Below, piece by piece: positions 7,843-15,770 of a stretch of DNA of 64,000 nucleotides (position 1 is its first letter; each line of letters opens with the position of its first letter). The translations under genes and the position numbers were made by a program. Source of the stretch: JAFGDI01 sp963662515 (GTDB lineage: Bacteria; Planctomycetota; Phycisphaerae; Sedimentisphaerales; SM23-30); NCBI GenBank assembly GCA_963662515.1, contig OY759675.1, forward strand, positions 3,348,001 to 3,412,000. Reading direction: 5' to 3'. The notes under the pieces are model-generated. The model worked only from the letters and a program-made list of their open reading frames with translations, was not told where the DNA came from and made no database searches.

Positions 7843-8991
7843 ATGGCAGAAGATATGGGAGACAAAACAGAGGCCCCTACCCCGCGACGGCTGGAGGAGG
7901 CCCGCGAAAAAGGGCAGGTTGCCAAGAGCATGGACCTTAGCGCCGCTGTTGGCCTGCTGGCCGGCCTTATCGCTCTCAATAGCTATGGTTCTTTGATCAC
8001 CGAAAAGTTCATCGATATGTTCCAATGGTCATTGGCTGTGGATTTGTCTGTTACCAATGCTAACGATCTGCTGGAAGAAAGCCGTATAGTAGTGATCCGA
8101 AACACTCTTGCCATTCTGGGGCCGATCTTCGTTGTCCTTTTTGTCTGCTCTTTAGTTGTTAATGTTCTTCAGGTTGGCTTTATACTCACAGGCAAGCCCC
8201 TGACTCCCTCATTTGAAAAGATATCGCCGATAAGCGGCTTTAAGCGGATATTTTCCAGCCGCAGCCTGGTAAAGACCATTCTTTCACTGGCGAAGATAGG
8301 TATAATCGGTCTGGTCGCCGGTCAGACCATAACCGAGCAGATGGACACTATTGTTTCTCTTTCTGGCCTGGACTTCATAAAAATAATGGCCGCCGGGGGC
8401 AGTATGACCTTCACTCTGGGCGTACGCATCTGCCTGATTTTGCTGGTACTGGCCTTAATTGATTATGCCTACCAGAAATTCAAGCACCATGAAGACCTGA
8501 AAATGAGCAAAGAAGAGGTCAAAGAAGAGATGAAACGCATGGAAGGCGACCCTTACATGCGTCAGCGCCGCCGGAGCGTGGCTCGTCAGCTGGCCTCTCA
8601 GAGAATGGCTCAGGCAGTACCCAAGGCCGATGTGATAATTACCAATCCCACCGAACTGGCCCTGGCCCTCAAATATGACCCGGAAAACATGCCCGCCCCC
8701 AAACTCGTGGCCAAAGGCTCAGGATATATGGCCCAGCGGATCAGGCGTATTGCTCTTGACGCCGGCGTGCCGATAGTCGAACGCAAACCGCTGGCCCGTG
8801 CACTCTTCAAAAGCTGTGAGGTCGGCGATTATATACCGCCTGATATGTATAAAGCCGTAGCTGAAGTGCTGGCCTATGTCTTCGAACTGAACGAAAAAGG
8901 ATTCAAAAAGAAAACAGCCACCACCCGTAAAACCGAACTGACTGACCACCAAACCGCCGATGACTTCATGGCAAACTTCTCTGAGAACTGA
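7843..8991 (+). CDS. flhB: Flagellar export gate protein FlhB
   Basis: The 382-residue protein starts MAEDMGDKTEAPTPRRLEEA, the FlhB N-terminal signature, has four hydrophobic segments (about residues 30-215), the basic linker EEVKEEMKRMEGDPYMRQRR and the C-terminal cytoplasmic domain. FlhB acts in the export gate and switches substrate class after autocleavage within NPTH. Here the motif is NPTE (TNPTELALALKYD): the scissile Asn-Pro is kept but His is Glu. The rest of the domain (VPIVERKPLARALF) is normal. No Shine-Dalgarno lies at the usual distance because a REP doublet ends 3 nt before the ATG. The C-terminal tail is about 25 residues longer than average and polar. Confidence 0.93.
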   Translation: MAEDMGDKTEAPTPRRLEEAREKGQVAKSMDLSAAVGLLAGLIALNSYGSLITEKFIDMFQWSLAVDLSVTNANDLLEESRIVVIRNTLAILGPIFVVLFVCSLVVNVLQVGFILTGKPLTPSFEKISPISGFKRIFSSRSLVKTILSLAKIGIIGLVAGQTITEQMDTIVSLSGLDFIKIMAAGGSMTFTLGVRICLILLVLALIDYAYQKFKHHEDLKMSKEEVKEEMKRMEGDPYMRQRRRSVARQLASQRMAQAVPKADVIITNPTELALALKYDPENMPAPKLVAKGSGYMAQRIRRIALDAGVPIVERKPLARALFKSCEVGDYIPPDMYKAVAEVLAYVFELNEKGFKKKTATTRKTELTDHQTADDFMANFSEN

Positions 8992-9674
8992 TGACAGTGC
9001 GTATTTTTTTAACCACTAAGCACACTAAAGACACGAATAAGTAAGAGTTCAGCGTTTACGCCTTAAGAGTTTCCCGAAGTACATCGGGATTAATCAACCC
9101 ATGAGCGCAGCGAATACAATATAATATTTTTTTACCGTGGTGGAAGGTAGGTCGAGCAGTTGAGGTATTCCGAAATCCCGAACTGGCTTCGGGGCTTGAC
9201 ATTATATTTAATATCTCTTTACCATCCGCCGGTGGCGGATATTATTCAGGTAGTGGAGTTAGTGGAGGTGCTGGAGTTTATCCCGAACTCGCTTCGGGGC
9301 CGGGCGGGCAAAACTTAAAACTAACTACTAATAACTTCTCCAGCTATGATTTCCAGAATTGAGTGGATGAAATATTTCTTCGCCGCGTCCATCTCGTCCA
9401 TCGCTCTTACTCTTTGTCTATAACATCTATATGTCCATAGCGTCCATAAAGCGGCATTTTCTTTTATTCAACGCAAGGACGCAAAGAGAATATTTTCACC
9501 ATGAAGTTTAGAAGGTCATGAAGTTATATACCTTCCCTTCAACACCTCCATGCCCTTCATGGTTAACATTCTTAATCTTTATCACATTTATTCAAAACAC
9601 CTCTTTCAAAGCATTATAACGCTATTAAGAACTTCTTAGAATTGAAATCGGTGTCGGACACCTTTAGTTCCCCC
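8992..9674. other. Repeat-rich intergenic region
   Basis: The 683 bases have no credible gene. They hold a REP hairpin with an enlarged loop (9146-9203), a small palindrome around CCCGAAGTACATCGGGAT (near 9069), a second GAACTCGCTTCGGGG relative near 9280, and runs such as ACGCAAGGACGCAAAGAG and CATGAAG-type near-repeats (9475-9560). Sequences of this kind recur between genes in many environmental genomes and look like debris of small mobile repeats. Confidence 0.45.
9146..9203. repeat. REP hairpin with expanded loop
   Basis: GGTAGGTCGAGC (9146-9157) and GCTTGACAT (9195-9203) are the two arms of the REP hairpin seen at 7699. Instead of a 6-nt loop they enclose about 37 nt containing TTGAGGTATTCCGAAATCC and a second small palindrome GAACTGGCTTCGGGG. 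A close match to the insert (GTTGAGGTAATCCGAAATCC) lies near 61881 without the REP arms. Confidence 0.5.
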
Positions 9675-10275
9675 TTACGGGAAATATTGCCTGTTTTTCA
9701 GATAATAACTGCCCGTTTCCGCATCATAAATATAACCATTCCAAAGAACATTCAGCCCGGCAATATCGCCAGCTATAGCCGGCACACCCCACGGGTCATA
9801 ACTTACCGACGCAAATATTGTACCAGAATTATCCAGCAAAGCAACCACAGATTTATCCTTGTCAGTCACGACAAACCGGTCATCGGCAGCTCCGACACGA
9901 TCTACAAATACCAGCTCGCCATTACCGCCCCAGACATAATTGCGTACCAAGGCCGGGTCATCGTAAAGCCCCTTCTCATACTCGGAAACCAGATTACCAA
10001 AGCTATCCCAGATACTGTAGGTATCCTTCGAAGCGTTAGCAGCCACCCGCAAAGCCCGGCGACCCTGGGCATCATATTCATAATAGCAAATTGTATCATT
10101 GAATAAAGGAGTGTTAGGTCTGGGCATAGCCCGGCGAGCCTGCCCGTAATACTCAATCTCACCGGTCATATTATAATTAAAGTTAACCGCCCTTAATCTG
10201 AAGTCATTATCCAGATAATAACCATTATTAGGCCAGTCACTGAAAGTATCGACAGGTCGGCCAAAGAGCTCCCTT
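9675..10275 (-). pseudogene. Rhs/YD-repeat protein remnant
   Basis: The frame from 9675 to 10169 (164 residues) stays open to about 10275 without a start. It contains YD-repeat core features: YYEYDAQGRRALRVAAN, DSFGNLVSEYEKG, ALLDNSGTIFASVSYDPWG and the core end YDAETGSYYLKNRQYFP, after which a stop follows at once. Full Rhs proteins are well over 1000 residues and continue into a DPxG boundary and a toxin tip; both ends are missing here. It is not a close relative of the core in the array at 19525-25466, judging by the different spacing and wording of the repeats. Confidence 0.6.
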
Positions 10276-10430
10276 CACTTATTATTACAAGCGTGAGAAC
10301 AGTTACTGGTACGGTCACCACCATAACTGTCTTTAATCTTGAAATATTTACAGATGCCGCATAAAATAATTGAACAGAAAAAAGACAATTATCAGCAGAA
10401 TATGCATAGAATTACAGAGAGGGAAAAAAT

Positions 10431-10817
10431 ATGATCAGACTGGAGCACATTGCTATCTGGGTGGCAGATCTGGAGAAGATGCGTAATTTCTATTGCGAAT
10501 ATTTTCAGGCGGCCGCATCTGCTAAATACATCAACCCGAAAACAAAGTTTGAATCGTACTTTCTCTCATTTGCACGAGGCGGTCGGCTGGAAATAATGTA
10601 CCGCCCTGACATCGCAGCAGACAGCGACAAACAGGAGCGAACCGGCCTGGCTCATTTTTCCATTTCAACCGGAAGCACAAGCGAGGTTGACTCACTTACC
10701 GAAAAATTGAGACAGAACGGCTATAGAGTTATCAGCGGCCCGCGCACAACCGGCGATGGCTATTACGAAAGCATGATACTGGACCCGGAAAATAATCGGC
10801 TCGAGCTAACCGTTTAA
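10431..10817 (+). CDS. VOC-family (glyoxalase/bleomycin resistance-like) protein
   Basis: The 128-residue protein has the paired beta-alpha-beta-beta-beta modules of the vicinal oxygen chelate fold: RLEHIAIWVADLEKMRNFY at the N-terminus and LAHFSISTGS plus MILDPENNRLELTV in the second half. His5, a Glu in RLEIMYRP, His in LAHFS and Glu in NRLEL are placed as the usual metal ligands. It resembles the lactoylglutathione lyase-like group of small VOC proteins, whose substrates are often unknown. GAGAGGG upstream is a good Shine-Dalgarno. It appears to be a single-gene unit converging on ridA. Confidence 0.8.
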   Translation: MIRLEHIAIWVADLEKMRNFYCEYFQAAASAKYINPKTKFESYFLSFARGGRLEIMYRPDIAADSDKQERTGLAHFSISTGSTSEVDSLTEKLRQNGYRVISGPRTTGDGYYESMILDPENNRLELTV

Positions 10818-10833
10818 GCCTCAGTGACCCGGG

Positions 10834-11295
10834 TCATTTAATCATTACGATCATAGCGAGTTCGACCGCGGCATTGAGAGGCAGCTCACTGACACCAACA
10901 GCAGTACGGGCATGTCGGCCAGCCTCACCAAAAATTTCCTGAAGCAGATCAGAAGCACCATTGGCAACCTTGGCCTGATCGGTAAACCCGGCATAACTAT
11001 TAACAAAAACCTCAACCTTTACAACACTTTCTATAGTATCGAGAGTGCCGAGACTGGCCTTTAGCTGACTCAAAGCATTGATAAGACACAGCCGGGCGGC
11101 CTGTACAGCCTGATCCAGAGTCAGGTCGTGGGGAACTTTGCCGGTATAAAGCACCTTACCTTCTCTTGAGGGCAACTGACCAGAGAGAAAGAGCATTTTA
11201 CCCGCAGCAGAAACGGGCAGGTAGCTGCCCACCGCAGCGGCTGGTTCTGGTATTACTATTCCCAGATCATCGAGTTTTTTATTTATATCTGACAT
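10834..11295 (-). CDS. RidA/YjgF/UK114 family reactive-intermediate deaminase
   Basis: The 153-residue protein has the RidA pattern, including LFLSGQLPSREGKVLYTGKV and the active-site segment RHARTAVGVSELPLNAAVE with the conserved arginine. RidA hydrolyses reactive enamine/imine intermediates produced by PLP enzymes. The length is some 20 residues over the E. coli type and fits the subgroup of about 150 residues seen in many bacteria. AAGAGG precedes the ATG. It converges with the VOC gene, with a gap of only 16 nt, and lies head-to-head with rmlA. Confidence 0.88.
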   Translation of the reverse strand: MSDINKKLDDLGIVIPEPAAAVGSYLPVSAAGKMLFLSGQLPSREGKVLYTGKVPHDLTLDQAVQAARLCLINALSQLKASLGTLDTIESVVKVEVFVNSYAGFTDQAKVANGASDLLQEIFGEAGRHARTAVGVSELPLNAAVELAMIVMIK

Positions 11296-11415
11296 TTTAA
11301 CCTCTTATTTTATACTATCTTAATACCAACTGCATTTGAGATGGCTATAATTTCAATGAGTAACGATATTAACTGTAATCTGGAACAATAGCAAGCATCT
11401 TTGAAGTTTAAAGTG

Positions 11416-11497
11416 ATGGGGCCGACCCTTAATGCCGATATAAAACCATGGCTGATAAAGCGTTACGACAGCCATAACAACTGATTGGCAACCCCAT
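11416..11497 (+). ncRNA. Possible structured leader of rmlA
   Basis: An outer stem pairs ATGGGG (11416-11421) with CCCCAT (11492-11497), extended by CC/GG with a bulge. An inner stem pairs ATGGCTG (11448-11454) with CAGCCAT (11469-11475). The inner hairpin also contains a 9-codon ORF (11448-11477). It ends 46 nt before the rmlA ATG. No known riboswitch class is recognised; random pairing is not excluded. Confidence 0.25.
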
Positions 11498-11543
11498 TTG
11501 CTTTGCAATAACCATAACTCATTACAAACTTGGGAGATAAGGC

Positions 11544-12422
11544 ATGAAAGGCATTATTTTAGCAGGCGGCAGCGGCACCCGGCTCCACCCGATGACCCAT
11601 TCGGTAAGTAAGCAGATATTACCCATTTACGATAAACCCATGATCTACTACCCGCTATGCACTATGATGCTGGCTGGTATTCGCGAGCTGCTGATAATAT
11701 CGACCCCGCGAGATCTGCCGGTTTTTCGCGACCTGATGGGCGATGGCAGCCAATGGGGCATTTCGCTGGAATACGCCGTACAGCCAAATCCCGAAGGCCT
11801 GGCCCAGGCTTTTATCATCGGAAAAGAGTTTATAAATGGCGGACCTGCCAGCATGATCCTGGGTGACAATATATTTTACGGCCATGGCCTGGCCGGCTCC
11901 CTGACCCAGGCCAGTGAGATAACCAAAGGTGCAAAAATATTTGGCTATTGGGTAAGCGATCCGGAAAGATACGGCGTGATCGAATTTGCCAAAGATGGCA
12001 AAGTACTCAGCGTAGAAGAAAAACCCCAGAAGCCCAAAAGCAACTATGCGGCAGTAGGTCTTTATTTTTATGACAATAAGATAACCGATATCGCCGCTTC
12101 TATAAAACCATCAGCCCGGGGCGAACTGGAAATAACCGATGTTAATCGTAAATACCTGGAACTGGGCGAATTATCAGTTGGTCTGCTGGGTCGCGGCACA
12201 GCCTGGCTCGACACGGGCACACCCGATTCAATGCTCCAGGCGGCCAGTTTCGTCTCAACCGTCCAGCAAAGACAGGGCCTGATGATCTGCTGCCCGGAAG
12301 AAGTGGCATATACTAAAAAGTACATTGATGCCGAACAGGTACTGAGATTAGCTCAGGACCTGAAAAAGAATCAATACGGCCAATATCTCATCTCGCTGGT
12401 AAAAGATGGTATCCACATGTAA
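11544..12422 (+). CDS. rmlA: Glucose-1-phosphate thymidylyltransferase
   Basis: The 292-residue protein is full length for RmlA/RfbA and carries the nucleotidyltransferase signature GIILAGGSGTRLHPMTHSVS with SKQILPIYDKPMIYYPLCT next, QPNPEGLAQAFIIG, and the metal-binding LGDNIFYG. It makes dTDP-glucose from glucose-1-phosphate and dTTP. No rmlB, rmlC or rmlD is adjacent, so it probably feeds dTDP-sugars to the FdtA/FdtC/FdtB operon at 1-1670 and to other surface sugars. GGGAGATAAGGC gives a clear Shine-Dalgarno. A hairpin terminator shared with tRNA-Tyr follows. Confidence 0.95.
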   Translation: MKGIILAGGSGTRLHPMTHSVSKQILPIYDKPMIYYPLCTMMLAGIRELLIISTPRDLPVFRDLMGDGSQWGISLEYAVQPNPEGLAQAFIIGKEFINGGPASMILGDNIFYGHGLAGSLTQASEITKGAKIFGYWVSDPERYGVIEFAKDGKVLSVEEKPQKPKSNYAAVGLYFYDNKITDIAASIKPSARGELEITDVNRKYLELGELSVGLLGRGTAWLDTGTPDSMLQAASFVSTVQQRQGLMICCPEEVAYTKKYIDAEQVLRLAQDLKKNQYGQYLISLVKDGIHM

Positions 12423-12481
12423 CCCAGAATAACTGGGGAAGGGTTAATGGCCAAAAAAACTGGAGAGACTTATTTAAAAAT

Positions 12482-12520
12482 AAAAAAGCCTGCCGTCTTT
12501 AAGAACTGGCAGGCTTTTTT
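12482..12520. terminator. Bidirectional terminator between rmlA and tRNA-Tyr
   Basis: Stem GCCTGCC (12488-12494) pairs with GGCAGGC (12508-12514), flanked by A6 on the left and T6 on the right. It can end rmlA on the plus strand and tRNA-Tyr on the minus strand. Confidence 0.85.
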
Positions 12521-12524
12521 AACA

Positions 12525-12607
12525 TGGGCAGAGAAGGATTCGAACCTTCGTAGGCTCACGCCAACGGGTTTACAGCCCGTCCCCTTTAGCCACTCGGGCA
12601 TCTACCC
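12525..12607 (-). tRNA. tRNA-Tyr (GTA)
   Basis: On the minus strand the acceptor GGGTAGA pairs with TCTGCCC (one G-T), followed by T8 and discriminator A. The anticodon loop CTGTAAAC sits in the stem ACGGG/CCCGT and gives anticodon GTA. A long variable arm (class II) and the T arm with GGTTCGAATCC complete it. No CCA is encoded. Length is 83 nt. Confidence 0.95.
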
Positions 12608-12666
12608 AAAAAAGGGGAAACTTCAATGGTTCAGGGCCAAGGCCCTAACCTGAATCGAAGACACGA

Positions 12667-12695
12667 ATTATATCACAATTATTTCAGGCTGGCAA
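12667..12695 (-). promoter_or_regulatory. Sigma-70-type promoter of tRNA-Tyr
   Basis: On the minus strand TTGCCA (12695-12690) and TATAAT (12672-12667) are separated by exactly 17 nt. The predicted start is about 53 nt upstream of the tRNA 5' end. Confidence 0.75.
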
Positions 12696-12774
12696 GTTTA
12701 TAATCAGTCTTTTTTCTTATTTTTTTGTCTAAATTAAGACAATATTACCTGTCTGGACCTCAGAGGCAATTCCT

Positions 12775-13344
12775 TTATGACTTATCTTTGGTATCATTCT
12801 TAGTAGCTATACCTGCCTTAATATCAGCCAGAAGCATTGGTATTACCAACAAAGGCACTCCGACACAGAGCAAAGAATCGGCAACATTAAAGGTGGGCCA
12901 GGGGTCAGCGGGCCAGAAATGTAAGTTAACTTCAATAAAATCAATTACGAACCCATTATTGAATAAACGATCATAAATATTTCCCATAGCCCCGGCCAGG
13001 ATCATGCCACAGGCCAGATGGCAATGCCATGCCTTGCGGGGACTACTGGCGAAAATTGCCATAACAAAACATACAGCAACAAAAGACACAGCCAATAAAA
13101 AGGCTGTCTGACTGGCGAATGCACCCCAAACGGCCCCGGGATTAAACACCGTAGAAAACCTGAGATAATTTTCAATAACAACAACCTCCTGACCAGAACC
13201 TGGCAGGCCCAGTCGGTCAAGAGTCCATATTTTAGTCAGTCTGTCAGCAGTAAACCCGGCAATAAAAACCGGCCAGAGGAGCAAATGAGCCCTTAAGGCA
13301 GATAAAGAGCCGGAGATGAGCATTTTTTGAAGAAAGTTATACAC
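12775..13344 (-). CDS. lspA: Lipoprotein signal peptidase (SPase II)
   Basis: The 189-residue protein has four membrane segments and the LspA signatures FNPGAVWGAF, GAMGNIYDRLFNNGFVIDFI and TFNVADS, including both catalytic aspartates. LspA removes signal peptides from prolipoproteins in the inner membrane after diacylglyceryl modification. The start at 13344 is GTG; an in-frame ATG at 13323 would shorten the protein by seven residues and neither has a convincing Shine-Dalgarno. It lies downstream of the DksA-like gene on the same strand with about 110 nt between them. Confidence 0.92.
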   Translation of the reverse strand: MYNFLQKMLISGSLSALRAHLLLWPVFIAGFTADRLTKIWTLDRLGLPGSGQEVVVIENYLRFSTVFNPGAVWGAFASQTAFLLAVSFVAVCFVMAIFASSPRKAWHCHLACGMILAGAMGNIYDRLFNNGFVIDFIEVNLHFWPADPWPTFNVADSLLCVGVPLLVIPMLLADIKAGIATKNDTKDKS

Positions 13345-13455
13345 TAGCGTACTCTAAAACTATACAAAATGGTAATTTAAGAAAAAAGCACCGCCGGTTT
13401 ATAATATCCTGACGGTGCATTTATATCAAGGGAAATAGCATCTAAGACAAAATTA

Positions 13456-14076
13456 TCAATCAGCATCAATGTCCAGATCGATATCGATATCGATATCATC
13501 GCGATCCTCACGATCTTCGATATCATCATCATGATAATCATCAACATCTTCTCTTTCGCGATCAGAATCATCATCGTCGTCGCGTTGGGAATCAGCGGAA
13601 GTCTTTTCCTTGCCTTCGCCCGGCTCGTTAACGAGTCCTTTTTCGAGCATAGTGCGGAACTCTATGGTATAACGGGCATAGGGCTTGGCATTAAGTCTGG
13701 CTCTGGTTATTTGTTTGCCAGTACCTTCACAGATGCCATAATCTCCATCAACGAACTTACGCAGGGCACGGTCGATCTCCAGAAGCATTTTACGCTCAGA
13801 ATCCATTAGACCCAAAGTAAATTCCTGCTCATAATTATCAGTTCCTATGTCAGCCATATGAACTGGCATAGTCGAAAGTTCACCACTGGAATTTTTATCA
13901 AAGGCACCACTTTCCATCTTATTCATATCACCAAGCAGGTCTTTGCGAAGCATAAGAAGTTTCTCCCTATATGCTTCTAACTCCTTTTGGGTCAAAGGTT
14001 TTTCCTGCACTCCGGCAGCAACATCCTTTTTGCGTCTAACCCTGACAGGTCCCTGCTTTTTTTTCTCTAATGCCAT
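13456..14076 (-). CDS. DksA/TraR-fold protein with degenerate zinc finger and acidic tail
   Basis: The central part (about residues 30-145) follows the DksA/TraR coiled-coil plus C4 finger layout, ending in YGICEGTGKQITRARLNAKP and ARYTIEF. Of the four cysteines of the usual C-x2-C...C-x2-C finger only the first is kept; the others are Thr, Thr and Phe. DksA-like proteins bind in the RNA polymerase secondary channel. The last 40 or so residues are almost only Asp, Glu, Arg and Ile, encoded partly by GATATC repeats. ATG at 14076 is chosen because GGAA precedes it; the frame is open to a TTG at 14094. Confidence 0.75.
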   Translation of the reverse strand: MALEKKKQGPVRVRRKKDVAAGVQEKPLTQKELEAYREKLLMLRKDLLGDMNKMESGAFDKNSSGELSTMPVHMADIGTDNYEQEFTLGLMDSERKMLLEIDRALRKFVDGDYGICEGTGKQITRARLNAKPYARYTIEFRTMLEKGLVNEPGEGKEKTSADSQRDDDDDSDREREDVDDYHDDDIEDREDRDDIDIDIDLDIDAD

Positions 14077-14416
14077 AATGTGATTTCCATACAATATACG
14101 GTTCTAAACAAACCGGTATCAACTAAAAAACAACTTTTGCAAGAGTATAGAACATTAATCAATCAGGTCAAGATAATTTTTCTATAACTCGGTCTAATAA
14201 CTGAACTAACAGGAATTTAAACATAAAAACCCCATCAGCTGCCCCAAACAGCCTTCTTTTTCTTGTTAAAAATAACAAGTCGGGAATGAATATCGGCATT
14301 CTGCGGTCATAATTTAGATAAAAATAGATAATATTGAAGAAAAAACGGACTTTTGGGCGAAAATAGACAGGATAGCGAACTTATTAATAGAACAAACAGG
14401 GCTACAACCAAAAAAC
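14077..14416. other. Divergent intergenic region
   Basis: The 340 bases between the divergent DksA-like and M16-like genes are AT-rich and contain no gene that could be supported. They should contain both promoters; no clear -35/-10 pair was found by eye. Confidence 0.4.
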
Positions 14417-15643
14417 ATGATAAAGTCACATAAATATAGTAACAATTTAACTTTGATAATAGAAGAAATGCCCGAACGGGTATCAGCGGCGTTTGACATA
14501 GTACTCGATGCCGGTGCCAGTCGCGACCCGGAAGGGTTAAGTGGAGCAGCGACGGTTCTATCCGAATCAATACTTCGCGGAGCCGGACCTTGGGGTAATA
14601 TAGAGCTTAATGAGGCTTTGGACCGCCTGGGCATACATTTTAATAATAATGCCGGCCTGCTGATCTCCAGTTTTTCAGGGGTAATGGTAAATAACAACTT
14701 TCAGGAAGGTATGAAAATCTTTTCTGAAATATTACTCCATCCACATTTAGCGGATGAAGAATTCGAGAATTGTCAGGACCTGTCAATTCAGGCATTAGAA
14801 TCACTGGACGATGACCCCAGGCAGAAAGTGTCGATACTGGCCAAAGAAACCTACCTGAACAGCCCATATAACCGCCCGGTTATGGGACGGATCGAAGAAA
14901 TTGAGAAATTATCTAATAAAGACATAAAAGGTTTCTGGCAAGAATTTTTCACGCCGGCCAATGCCATTATAACTGTAGCAGGCGGCGTAAAGTTTGAGCA
15001 GGTTCGAGATCTGCTCGACGATTTACTGGGAAGTTGGTCTGGAGATAGCAATCCTGCCCTGCCAGAGCTGAAATACGCCCCCGGCTATCGCCATCTGGCC
15101 AATGATGGCTCTCAGACCCATATCAATCTGACCTGGCCGTCGGTACATATTAGCCACCCAGACTATTACAAGGCCCTGCTCCTGAGCAATGTTCTTTCTG
15201 GCGGCATGGGCAGCCGGCTCTTTACCGAGGTAAGAGAGAAGCGAGGCCTGTGCTACTCGGTCAGTGCTCATCAGATAACCCTTGCAAACAAAGCAGCAAT
15301 GACCGCTTATGTAGGCAGTTCGCCAGAAAAGGCCCAGGAAGCCCTGGATGTTATACTTGAGGAACTAAGTAAGTTACCTCAGGGAGTAAGTCAGGACGAG
15401 CTGGACAGGGCCAAAGTTGGCCTGCGAGCCTCATTGATAATGCAGGGCGAATCAAGTAGCTCTCGTTCTTTATCTCTGGCCAGTGACCATCTTTATCTCA
15501 AAAGAACCAGGACCTTAAGTGAGATAGAAACAGCGATAAACAATGTTTCACTTACCGACCTGATGGACTATATAATCAAGAACCCGGCAGGGAATTTCTC
15601 ACTGGCCACAATTGGGCCAAAAGAAGTGACATTCAGCCGGTAG
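14417..15643 (+). CDS. M16 (insulinase-like) peptidase-fold protein, zinc motif lost
   Basis: The 408-residue protein has the two-domain M16B layout: the N-terminal domain with FDIVLDAGASRDPEG, the inter-domain region with TPANAIITVAGGV, and the C-terminal GGMGSRLFTEVREKRGLCYS, a strong M16 C-domain signature. Active members use HxxEH for zinc; the aligned segment here is TVLSE (residues 46-50), so zinc binding is not expected. Inactive M16 subunits normally pair with an active one (as in mitochondrial and some bacterial heterodimers), but no partner gene lies nearby. No signal peptide is seen. No Shine-Dalgarno is obvious, but the start fits the family N-terminus. Confidence 0.83.
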   Translation: MIKSHKYSNNLTLIIEEMPERVSAAFDIVLDAGASRDPEGLSGAATVLSESILRGAGPWGNIELNEALDRLGIHFNNNAGLLISSFSGVMVNNNFQEGMKIFSEILLHPHLADEEFENCQDLSIQALESLDDDPRQKVSILAKETYLNSPYNRPVMGRIEEIEKLSNKDIKGFWQEFFTPANAIITVAGGVKFEQVRDLLDDLLGSWSGDSNPALPELKYAPGYRHLANDGSQTHINLTWPSVHISHPDYYKALLLSNVLSGGMGSRLFTEVREKRGLCYSVSAHQITLANKAAMTAYVGSSPEKAQEALDVILEELSKLPQGVSQDELDRAKVGLRASLIMQGESSSSRSLSLASDHLYLKRTRTLSEIETAINNVSLTDLMDYIIKNPAGNFSLATIGPKEVTFSR

Positions 15644-15770
15644 TTATTAATAAGGCCGTCGTGGAAATGCGGCTGGAATTTGCAAAATCGAACATTAGTA
15701 CAGAATCACTGTCGATCCAGGATGGAAAAGCAGATGAGGCTGAAGTTCTTTGAATTTCGAGGCAAATATT

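Noticed and set aside
9642..10106. Plus-strand 154-residue ORF
   Set aside because: It is the antisense shadow of the Rhs remnant, which has clear YD-repeat sequence on the other strand.
12447..12653. Plus-strand 68-residue ORF
   Set aside because: It runs across the rmlA/tRNA terminator and antisense to tRNA-Tyr; a known kind of false gene call.
13456..13590. Tandem GATATC-like repeats considered as CRISPR or satellite
   Set aside because: The repeats are short, lack spacers and encode the Asp-rich tail of the DksA-like protein.
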